Source: Candidatus Thorarchaeota archaeon
Lineage (GTDB): Archaea > Asgardarchaeota > Thorarchaeia > Thorarchaeales > Thorarchaeaceae
Length of the DNA: 5,410 bases
Assembly (NCBI GenBank): GCA_016841005.1
Contig: JAEORG010000446.1
Coordinates: 1 to 5,410 of the forward strand
Reading direction: 5' to 3'
This document shows positions 1-5,410 of the stretch, piece after piece. The notes beneath the pieces were generated by a model. It had not been told where the DNA came from and ran no database searches. It saw only the letters and a program-made list of their open reading frames with translations. The position numbers and the translations under genes were made by a program. Numbering within the stretch: position 1 is the first letter of the stretch; each line of letters begins with the position of its first letter.

Positions 1-168
1 GAAACATGCTGCTCAGGCTGTGGTGCATGTGTGAAAGAATGTCGGTATGGAGTCTATGAGAAACTTGACGACATTCCTGCAGTTGCCCACGTACAATATT
101 GCAAGGAGTGTGGAGAGTGTATCAAAGCATGTCCAAATGAATGTATTAGCTTTCGTGATAAGTCATAA
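1..168 (+). CDS. Two-cluster [4Fe-4S] ferredoxin-like protein, C-terminal 55 residues (5' end outside window)
   Basis: Frame 1 is open from the first base to a TAA at 166-168. The visible 55 residues carry two cysteine motifs of the form C-x2-C-x2-C-x3-C: C4, C7, C10, C14 and C34, C37, C40, C44. The second is followed by proline (CIKACP), as in bacterial-type 2[4Fe-4S] ferredoxins; the first is followed by Arg instead. Extra cysteines at visible residues 3 and 48 are not needed for the two clusters. The known role of such domains is electron transfer between redox enzymes in the cytosol. The start is missing, so this could be a small free ferredoxin or the tail of a larger iron-sulfur protein. 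The stop lies one base from the end of the convergent acetyltransferase gene. The domain call is firm; the partner is unknown. Confidence 0.85.
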   Translation, partial: ETCCSGCGACVKECRYGVYEKLDDIPAVAHVQYCKECGECIKACPNECISFRDKS

Positions 169-169
169 T

Positions 170-1375
170 CTAGAAACGAACGTAGGAATAGAATACATCC
201 TCTGGGAAGATTTTCTCGAGCTTTTCAGCAGTATCCGCACTGCAAGAAATTTCTCTAAATTCCCTAAGACGATTAGGCGGCGAAATTCCAGATATAACCT
301 CTGATAACTGAAATGGGTCTAGAATAATATCTGGATTATTTGACGATTTTTCAATTTCTAACACTCCGTCATTAGGACTTATCTTATAGATACCAGTATT
401 CCAAGGGCACTGTTTGTCTTTCAATTCTATGACAACAGACTCTGAAGCTTCATGAGGAACTGCAATACTTCTACAATATCCCTCAATGTCAATAACTCGC
501 ATCATCATAGAACCGATTTGGAAAGAATTAGCTTCGTGAATATCGCTAAAGAAATGTCTTACTGGAGTATCTAAATCAGTATACCATGATACTTTGTCAA
601 CATTTACTGAATGATTTCGAACCTGTTCTACAATGGATGGAAATATTTCATCTGAAATATACCTCGTGTATCCCACAGTCAAGATATATTCCGACAAGTC
701 AGAGCCTCTATGAGAATCAGAAAATGAAAACCAAACCGTACCAACAGGGTCACCATCCTTCTCTAGAATGAGGAAATTCCCTTTCTCAACCAATTCACTC
801 AGTCGATGTTCGAAGACAAAGAATCTTGAACCAAATCGTGCCATTGATTGTTCCACTTTCTGAATCTTCTTCACATCATTTTTTGAATCAGCCTCGCGAC
901 ATTCAATTTTATCAGAAATAGTTCCGATACGGAGATGTTCTTTCTTGAAGACGTGCTTTGCTCTTTTTTCTGCAATAGCGTATCCAAATTTCTCATAGAA
1001 TGGTCTATAGAATGGATCGAGAATTGTAAGTACACAACCTTCTTCTTTCATTCTGGGAAATGCTTTATCAAATAGTCCTCTTACCAGCCCTGAACGTCTA
1101 TAGCTCGGTTCTGTTGCAACTGCCCAAACACCAGCAAACCGCACTGGTTTTCCTCGTATTATGTTGTTTTCAGAAGCAAAGAAAGCCAGGTTTGCAACAA
1201 CTTTCTCGCCATCAGCAGCGATATATGCCCATTCGTTTTTTTCTGGTTGGTTCCACCTTTTTATCCAATCTTGTTTCAGAACATTCTCATAGGTTTCACC
1301 TGCCTCAAATGCTTTCCATAAAACTCTCGCTGCTGACTCTCTATCAGTTTCCTTAGCTTCTCTTATTTCTGGCAT
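170..1375 (-). CDS. Eis-like GNAT N-acetyltransferase with C-terminal sterol-carrier-like domain
   Basis: This 401-residue protein has the size and domain order of the Eis family: an N-terminal GNAT domain (about 1-150), a second GNAT-like domain (about 155-285) and an SCP2-like domain (about 287-401, starting near MMMRVIDIEGY). The acetyl-CoA pyrophosphate loop is visible at 86-97 (VATEPSYRRSGL). In the motif PFYEKFGY, Tyr127 corresponds to the Tyr126 general acid of mycobacterial Eis. The last residue is Phe401; in Eis the carboxylate of the C-terminal Phe402 serves as catalytic base, so the whole active site appears intact. Known members acetylate amines, including aminoglycosides and lysines; the substrate here cannot be told. 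The start at MPEIREAKETD is a typical GNAT N-terminus. No Shine-Dalgarno is seen upstream, so a short or leaderless transcript is possible. Convergent with the ferredoxin gene, divergent from the flavoprotein gene. Confidence 0.88.
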   Translation of the reverse strand: MPEIREAKETDRESAARVLWKAFEAGETYENVLKQDWIKRWNQPEKNEWAYIAADGEKVVANLAFFASENNIIRGKPVRFAGVWAVATEPSYRRSGLVRGLFDKAFPRMKEEGCVLTILDPFYRPFYEKFGYAIAEKRAKHVFKKEHLRIGTISDKIECREADSKNDVKKIQKVEQSMARFGSRFFVFEHRLSELVEKGNFLILEKDGDPVGTVWFSFSDSHRGSDLSEYILTVGYTRYISDEIFPSIVEQVRNHSVNVDKVSWYTDLDTPVRHFFSDIHEANSFQIGSMMMRVIDIEGYCRSIAVPHEASESVVIELKDKQCPWNTGIYKISPNDGVLEIEKSSNNPDIILDPFQLSEVISGISPPNRLREFREISCSADTAEKLEKIFPEDVFYSYVRF

Positions 1376-1544
1376 ATTAGTTGCATTGACAGAGCTGTTG
1401 AAGTTTCTTTCGCAGAGCGCTAATTGCCTTAAACAATGGAAATCAAGTTCATTCTCTCATAGCATTGGGTGCATTAAGTATCAAATTATGATAATATGAA
1501 GCATGATTAGATACTTTCAAGTGTCAGAATGTTTTGATAGTGTT
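1376..1544. promoter_or_regulatory. Divergent promoter region between acetyltransferase and flavoprotein genes
   Basis: This 169-bp gap holds no convincing gene and should contain both outward promoters. For the + strand gene, the best TATA-like stretch is TTATGATAATAT at about 1486-1497. Archaeal transcription usually starts some 25 bases beyond the TATA centre, so the start would be near 1517. That lies downstream of the ATG at 1503 and favours the ATG at 1545. For the - strand gene, only a weak candidate was found, GTTTAAGG read on the minus strand (1427-1434), about 55 bases before its ATG. The motif GCATT occurs several times but is not arranged in a clear dyad. These assignments are inference by eye. 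Confidence 0.35.
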
Positions 1545-2243
1545 ATGTACGTTCTAATATTGAATGGTAGTCCATCTAGAGAACGGGGAGCCACATATGG
1601 CGTTCTCAAATATTTTATTCAAGGACTAGAAAAAGGCGGAGCTGATGTCGACCTCATCCATGTTTCAAAATTAAATATCAATGGATGCAGAGGATGTTTC
1701 ACCTGTTGGACAAAAACGCCTGGAGTATGCACTCAGAAAGATGACATGAGTGAATTGCTCCCAAAGATAGATCAGAGTGATGTTTTGGTTTTAGCCACTC
1801 CTGTGTATGTAGATGGTATGTCAAGTCAATTAAAGACGGTGTTAGATCGGTCAATTCCTCTAATTAGTGGAAAAGTTGAACTTAGAGATGGCCATTGTCG
1901 ACATCCTAGTAGAAGTGGGAGAATTGGTGGAAAGATTGCACTAGTTTCAGTCTGTGGTTTTGCAGAACTAGATAATTTTGATGGACTTGTCCATCACGTA
2001 AAGGCCATTGCGAAGAATGAAAGTCGTACATATGCTGGGGCAGTGCTTCGACCCTATGCATGGGCATTTGGAAACGCAGATGAAATGGGATTAAATGTAA
2101 AGGACATAATTCAGGCTATTGAGAACGCAGGAGAACAGATAGCATCATCAGGTTTAATGGATCAGGATACTTTAGACACAATATCTAGAGATGTACTTCC
2201 TCCTGAAGTTGTAGCAAAGATAATCAGTTCACAGTTTAATTGA
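1545..2243 (+). CDS. Flavodoxin-fold FMN protein of the iron-sulfur flavoprotein / NADPH-dependent FMN reductase type
   Basis: The 232-residue product begins MYVLILNGSPSRERGAT, the first beta strand and FMN-phosphate loop typical of this superfamily. The second signature, TPVYVDGMSSQLKTVLDR (85-102), matches the conserved 'PVY..gMs..lK..lDR' segment that binds the flavin ring and forms the dimer contact. Between them lies C48-x2-C51-x2-C54-x7-C62, the compact cysteine motif that binds a [4Fe-4S] cluster in archaeal iron-sulfur flavoprotein (Isf), where it passes electrons to FMN. The protein is therefore probably a cytosolic homodimeric electron carrier or reductase; its partner and substrate are not shown. 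The frame is open upstream to an ATG at 1503, but that adds 14 residues (MIRYFQVSECFDSV) before a strand that is normally N-terminal, so 1545 was chosen. No good ribosome binding site precedes either start. It ends one base from the convergent methyltransferase gene. Confidence 0.88.
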   Translation: MYVLILNGSPSRERGATYGVLKYFIQGLEKGGADVDLIHVSKLNINGCRGCFTCWTKTPGVCTQKDDMSELLPKIDQSDVLVLATPVYVDGMSSQLKTVLDRSIPLISGKVELRDGHCRHPSRSGRIGGKIALVSVCGFAELDNFDGLVHHVKAIAKNESRTYAGAVLRPYAWAFGNADEMGLNVKDIIQAIENAGEQIASSGLMDQDTLDTISRDVLPPEVVAKIISSQFN

Positions 2244-2244
2244 T

Positions 2245-3000
2245 CTAGATTTTCTGTGCGATTGCCATAAGCCTGAATGAGTTCTCTTTAGGCGGATCAA
2301 AAGATCTATCCTCAACAAAGTCCAGTGTTGTGAATCCACTTTGCTTTAAAATTCGCTTCATCTCATTTGGAGAATATACACGGATAATATGGGTTTCAGT
2401 GAATTCATCTATTAGCTGTTTTCCTTCCAAAATGTAGGTTTCAAAAACAAGCGCTAATGTACATTCTTCTGGGTTAAAGTCAGAGGAATTTAATCGTATG
2501 ACTTTGTGCGTTTCATCCTCATTTCTCAACCAAGACTTCGATCCTGGGATTACACCTCGTACATTCCAAAATTCAAATACAAATAGACCTCCAGGATTTA
2601 GATGTTCATGAATTCTCAGAAGTGCTTTCTCAACATCTTCATCTTCAATGAGGTACCCCATAGAACCAAACATGCTGATGGCACAATCGAATTTTCTATC
2701 AAGAGAAAAGTCTCTCATGTCTGCCACTTGGAACTCGACTTTTCCAGAGCCCAAGGATTCAGATTTTTTCTTTGCAAGTCTGATCTGCATTTCAGATAGA
2801 TCAATTCCAAATACATTGTATCCTCGTTCTGTGAGATGTAGTGCGTGAGTCCCAGTTCCACACCCAATATCTAGTATAGTTTGAGGGCTAGAAGATCCAT
2901 ACTTCTTGAAGACCTCCTCTAAGTAGTCACATTCTTCTTTGTACTCCATAAAAGAATACATCAAGTCGTAGTACTCTGCGAATTTATCATAGATTAGCAT
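2245..3000 (-). CDS. Class I SAM-dependent methyltransferase
   Basis: The 251-residue protein shows the Rossmann-fold methyltransferase motifs in order: motif I ILDIGCGTGTHAL (42-54) for the SAM glycine loop, the acidic residue at the end of strand beta2 in FGIDLS (Asp67) for the ribose hydroxyls, VADMRDF (92-98) near the adenine, a motif IV-like FDCAISMFGSMGYL (104-117), and beta5 GGLFVFEFWN (137-146). The opening YDKFAEYYDLMYS and the later FTETHIIRVYS resemble the family that includes small-molecule N-methyltransferases such as the aminosugar enzymes DesVI and TylM1. That resemblance is from memory and does not fix the substrate. Length is normal and the gene looks intact. An in-frame TGA at 3004-3006 (minus strand) makes ATG 3000 the first possible start. 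No Shine-Dalgarno is evident. The gene is divergent from the large membrane protein gene and shares its 143-bp promoter region. Confidence 0.9.
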   Translation of the reverse strand: MLIYDKFAEYYDLMYSFMEYKEECDYLEEVFKKYGSSSPQTILDIGCGTGTHALHLTERGYNVFGIDLSEMQIRLAKKKSESLGSGKVEFQVADMRDFSLDRKFDCAISMFGSMGYLIEDEDVEKALLRIHEHLNPGGLFVFEFWNVRGVIPGSKSWLRNEDETHKVIRLNSSDFNPEECTLALVFETYILEGKQLIDEFTETHIIRVYSPNEMKRILKQSGFTTLDFVEDRSFDPPKENSFRLMAIAQKI

Positions 3001-3033
3001 AGTTCAGATAGAAGCATCATCATTTTTGAATCC

Positions 3034-3040
3034 TATTAAT
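3034..3040 (-). promoter_or_regulatory. Possible TATA box of the methyltransferase gene
   Basis: On the minus strand the sequence GGATTAATAGG contains an AT-only heptamer 34-40 bases upstream of the methyltransferase ATG. At archaeal spacing this would start transcription near 3010 and give a very short leader, consistent with the lack of a ribosome binding site. There is no obvious BRE next to it, so the call is weak. Confidence 0.3.
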
Positions 3041-3077
3041 CCAAGTTCTTTTCGTTTCGTAAACAGCGGGGAAGTTC

Positions 3078-3113
3078 TGGAAGAATAATTCGAGAAGTTT
3101 TATTATTCTTCCA
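3078..3113. repeat. Perfect 12-bp inverted repeat with 12-nt spacer, candidate operator
   Basis: The left arm TGGAAGAATAAT (3078-3089) and right arm ATTATTCTTCCA (3102-3113) are exact reverse complements, separated by TCGAGAAGTTTT. Pairing stops at 3077/3114 and 3090/3101. The repeat sits in the divergent promoter region and its right arm overlaps the probable TATA box of the large membrane protein gene. A dimeric winged-helix or helix-turn-helix regulator bound here could block that promoter and perhaps affect the methyltransferase promoter. A stem-loop in a longer 5' leader is the alternative. Confidence 0.6.
3098..3105 (+). promoter_or_regulatory. Probable TATA box of the large membrane protein gene
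   Basis: TTTTATTA lies about 40-46 bases before the ATG at 3144. Archaeal spacing predicts a transcription start near 3127, giving a leader of roughly 15-20 bases that just includes the ribosome binding site. It overlaps the right arm of the inverted repeat at 3078-3113. Confidence 0.45.
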
Positions 3114-3126
3114 TGATTCAAATTTA

Positions 3127-3132
3127 GGGAGG
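3127..3132 (+). promoter_or_regulatory. Shine-Dalgarno site GGGAGG
   Basis: GGGAGG is complementary to the 3' end of archaeal 16S rRNA and ends 11 bases before ATG 3144. The spacing is slightly long but workable. It is the only strong ribosome binding site in the window and supports the start of the large gene. Confidence 0.65.
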
Positions 3133-3143
3133 ACGAGAAAGGG

Positions 3144-5410
3144 ATGGGTGTCTTAGAATCAAGGCCATATATCATAGGTATCAGCATCGTGATAGCTCTG
3201 ATTATCCTTCTAGTTTCTCTCTTTTTCACTCCTCCATGGACTAGCCCTGGATCAGCTGTAGCAATATATTCAGTTCTTGCATTTCTTACAATCACCATTA
3301 CTGCAAGTGCGGTCAATGTCAGGAGGACCGATTCAGCACCTGCCCATGACTTCTTCGTAGCTGGTACAGGATATGCTTCAATTGTATTTTCAGGTGCTGC
3401 TATTTACTATGTGTTTACAAATGAGACAGCTGCTATCCATGTAACAACATCTGGTATCTTTCTCAATCTTGTTGCATTTGGAACCACAGGGATTATAATG
3501 ATGCTTTATTCCCACTACGGAAGAGTAATACCCAGTGAAACCTCTCGATGGAACAGTAGTCTAGTAACAAGAGGCATAATCGCAATTGGCCTCATCATTT
3601 TTGGTTTGTCAATGATTATTTCACGACTTCCAGTACCGTCAATTGTGTTTCTTGTTCTTGGTTATATCGTTGGTTCTATTGCAGTAGTGACTTATTCCTA
3701 TTCAACTATCTTAGCTTTGCAGCAGAAGATTCCAAGAACACATGATTCTCGTAGGTTGACAATATCCTTTCTACTCCTAGCTTTTGCGTCTACAATCCAT
3801 ATGTTAATTCTTCCAAATCCAACATACTATTGGTTGTATTCAATTGCATTAATGGGAATCGCATTCATGATTGCTATTATCGCAATTGGGCATCCATATC
3901 TTATCCAAATTGGAGTCCGTACTGGTCTATCTTACACAATCACGGTCTTACTTAGTGCAATGGTAATTCTTCCTTTCATTTCCACATATCTACTTGAGAT
4001 ATCTTATCCATTCCTAGAGCTAATAGATATCGGAGCATCAGTTCTTATCCACCTCGGGGGATGCATTTTTACGATATCAATAGCGTATGCACTATATTCG
4101 AAATCAAAACAAAATCCTACACCTTATCACAATCCAATAATCCTACTTCTGGTCTATTGGGCAGTAGCAGAGATATCGCTGGCGTATTCATCAATTCAGG
4201 GTTATGATCTGCTACTCAATTCTCTGATTCCCTATATATTTGGAGGAATTGTTTCTATTGTCCTTCTCCTTATATGTACCAGAAAGATGTTGACACCTAC
4301 TAAAGAAATCAGAACACAATCTGGTTATTTTTACATAACCGCGGGAGTAGTATATTCCATCTTCATATCCATTGGTTTCATACTCTATATTGAATTTCAA
4401 CCAATTACTGCAATTATACCCGATACGACTCTGAATACAGGAATTCTTCTAGGAGTTACGTTTATCGCCCTCTTTATTCGGCTCTCAGTTATTTTCCTGC
4501 AGCTTGGAATCAGTGGCGGTCGATTCCCCTTTGATTCTCTAGCAACAAGCTCAATAGCTATCTGGCTTGTGATTATGGCACTAAAAGCAAATTTCTCAGC
4601 TTGGATGCCAGGTTGGTGGGTGGCAGATGGTTTACTCTCCGCATGCATATTTGTCTATCCACTTATAATAATGAAAATGTACATCAACGAGAAGACAAAG
4701 GCAACCGATTTCAAAGAACGAGCTGAAAGTTATTCAAAGTATCTTGGAAAGAATTTGTTCAACCACGGAACAAGAGCTTCAGAATTATTAGAATCGATAA
4801 AATCAGACTCAAAGATGAGTAAGCATTCACATGATTCCGTGTCAAGTGCCAGACGGGATCTAGAGGAAGTTCAGTCAATTGCTACATATCTCGCTAAGGT
4901 AATATCAGCTGATTCATTTTCTGAGGATGAGATTGTACCAATTGATTTGATTGCGTCTGTTCAGAGTGGTCTCATGAGAATTACCAACTCTGATCAGGAA
5001 CTGCCTGTCATACTTGATGGAAACAAGAATCTAGGGGAGTGTTATGTTGCTGCAAATCCCCTTTTATCTGACGCATTCTATCATCTCTTTGTTGGTGCCA
5101 TCAGAAGGATTGGAGTATTGCATTCAATATGCATTGATATTAGTCCTAAGAAGATAGAACCGTCATCTCATTGGTATTGTTCTGTAAATCTGGAACTCAC
5201 ACCTGCTCAAAATGTAGAGGAACATGAATTATTCTTACGCTATACATCGGGGATACATTGGAAGGTCTTCGAATTTGCCTATGCTCAGAGAATAATTACA
5301 CTCTTTGGAGGTTATATTCAATCAGGAAGTACCAACATGAAGGATTCGCGATTTTCTGTCCAATTTGAAATTATTCTTCCAATTGCTCAATATAACCATA
5401 AAAAAGATAC
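3144..5410 (+). CDS. Large polytopic membrane protein with a degenerate histidine-kinase-like cytosolic tail (3' end outside window)
   Basis: I translated this frame by hand: it is open for 755 codons and runs off the window. An in-frame TGA at 3114-3116, no start codon between it and ATG 3144, and GGGAGG upstream fix the start. Residues 9-513 form about 16 hydrophobic helices, in pairs joined by short outer loops. Basic loops (NVRR, QQKIPRTHDSRR, YSKSKQ, CTRKMLTPTKEIR) all fall inside if the N-terminus is cytosolic. Residues 523-750 align by eye with a histidine kinase core: helix 1 (527-552), helix 2 (about 570-595), PID linker, N-box-like HLFVGAIRRI (647-656), and a last helix ending LFGG (720-723). 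The key residues are altered: N-box Asn is Gly651, the DxGxG box is L685-T-P-A-Q689, and the GxG box is V708-F-E710. It is probably a membrane sensor with a pseudokinase tail. No sensor domain outside the membrane and no PAS domain are seen. Confidence 0.8.
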   Translation, partial: MGVLESRPYIIGISIVIALIILLVSLFFTPPWTSPGSAVAIYSVLAFLTITITASAVNVRRTDSAPAHDFFVAGTGYASIVFSGAAIYYVFTNETAAIHVTTSGIFLNLVAFGTTGIIMMLYSHYGRVIPSETSRWNSSLVTRGIIAIGLIIFGLSMIISRLPVPSIVFLVLGYIVGSIAVVTYSYSTILALQQKIPRTHDSRRLTISFLLLAFASTIHMLILPNPTYYWLYSIALMGIAFMIAIIAIGHPYLIQIGVRTGLSYTITVLLSAMVILPFISTYLLEISYPFLELIDIGASVLIHLGGCIFTISIAYALYSKSKQNPTPYHNPIILLLVYWAVAEISLAYSSIQGYDLLLNSLIPYIFGGIVSIVLLLICTRKMLTPTKEIRTQSGYFYITAGVVYSIFISIGFILYIEFQPITAIIPDTTLNTGILLGVTFIALFIRLSVIFLQLGISGGRFPFDSLATSSIAIWLVIMALKANFSAWMPGWWVADGLLSACIFVYPLIIMKMYINEKTKATDFKERAESYSKYLGKNLFNHGTRASELLESIKSDSKMSKHSHDSVSSARRDLEEVQSIATYLAKVISADSFSEDEIVPIDLIASVQSGLMRITNSDQELPVILDGNKNLGECYVAANPLLSDAFYHLFVGAIRRIGVLHSICIDISPKKIEPSSHWYCSVNLELTPAQNVEEHELFLRYTSGIHWKVFEFAYAQRIITLFGGYIQSGSTNMKDSRFSVQFEIILPIAQYNHKKD

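Noticed and set aside
140..175. Terminator at the ferredoxin/acetyltransferase junction
   Set aside because: No T-run or hairpin is present on either strand next to the two stops.
47..304. Open frame of 85 codons on the + strand
   Set aside because: It lies out of frame across the ferredoxin tail and the end of the acetyltransferase gene, both of which have clear domain motifs; its product resembles nothing.
586..1356. Two + strand open frames (586-771 and 1060-1356)
   Set aside because: Both are antisense to the acetyltransferase gene and have no recognisable motif or ribosome binding site.
1416..1421. AGCGCT palindrome in the first divergent region
   Set aside because: A 6-bp palindrome is common by chance and has no flanking symmetry or link to a promoter element.
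1503..1544. ATG at 1503 as the start of the flavoprotein
   Set aside because: It would add 14 residues before a beta strand that is normally N-terminal in this fold, and the TATA-like stretch predicts a transcript that starts downstream of 1503.
2602..2848. Two overlapping + strand open frames
   Set aside because: Both are antisense to the SAM-binding half of the methyltransferase gene; no motif supports them.
3020..3316. 98-codon open frame on the - strand across the divergent promoter region
   Set aside because: It covers the dyad, TATA box and ribosome binding site and is antisense to the first helices of the membrane protein; the product has no recognisable pattern.
4212..4648. Two - strand open frames
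   Set aside because: They are antisense to helices 12-16 of the membrane protein, whose + strand frame is open for 755 codons with consistent topology.
3144..4682. Reading the membrane protein as a plain transporter
   Set aside because: The helix count would allow it, but no transporter signature was recognised and the tail after residue 523 follows a kinase core. Not fully excluded.

Overview
The window looks archaeal. It is AT-rich (about 40% GC by eye), has TATA-like elements at archaeal distances from gene starts and one clear GGGAGG ribosome binding site. It ends in a polytopic membrane protein whose cytosolic tail is laid out like archaeal histidine kinases. An Asgard-type archaeon such as a Thorarchaeote would fit, but that is a guess from style, not from a marker gene.

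Layout from left to right: (1) the 3' end of a two-cluster [4Fe-4S] ferredoxin-like protein, + strand; (2) an Eis-like GNAT N-acetyltransferase with a C-terminal sterol-carrier-like domain, - strand; (3) a flavodoxin-fold FMN protein with the compact cysteine motif of iron-sulfur flavoproteins, + strand; (4) a class I SAM-dependent methyltransferase, - strand; (5) a very large membrane protein, + strand, open from 3144 to the window edge (755 codons visible). Every gene is on the opposite strand from its neighbour. Both convergent pairs are separated by a single base. The two divergent pairs share promoter regions of about 143 and 169 bp. No two genes form an operon, and no shared pathway can be read from the order. 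No RNA gene, CRISPR array or insertion sequence was seen.

The most interesting part is the right half. The protein from 3144 has about 16 predicted membrane helices that look like two copies of an 8-helix unit. They are followed by a tail that aligns by eye with the dimerisation and ATPase regions of a histidine kinase, but the residues needed for phosphotransfer and ATP binding are replaced. It therefore looks like a pseudokinase-type membrane sensor. Its promoter region, shared with the methyltransferase, contains a perfect 12-bp inverted repeat with a 12-nt spacer that overlaps the probable TATA box, which makes it a good operator candidate.
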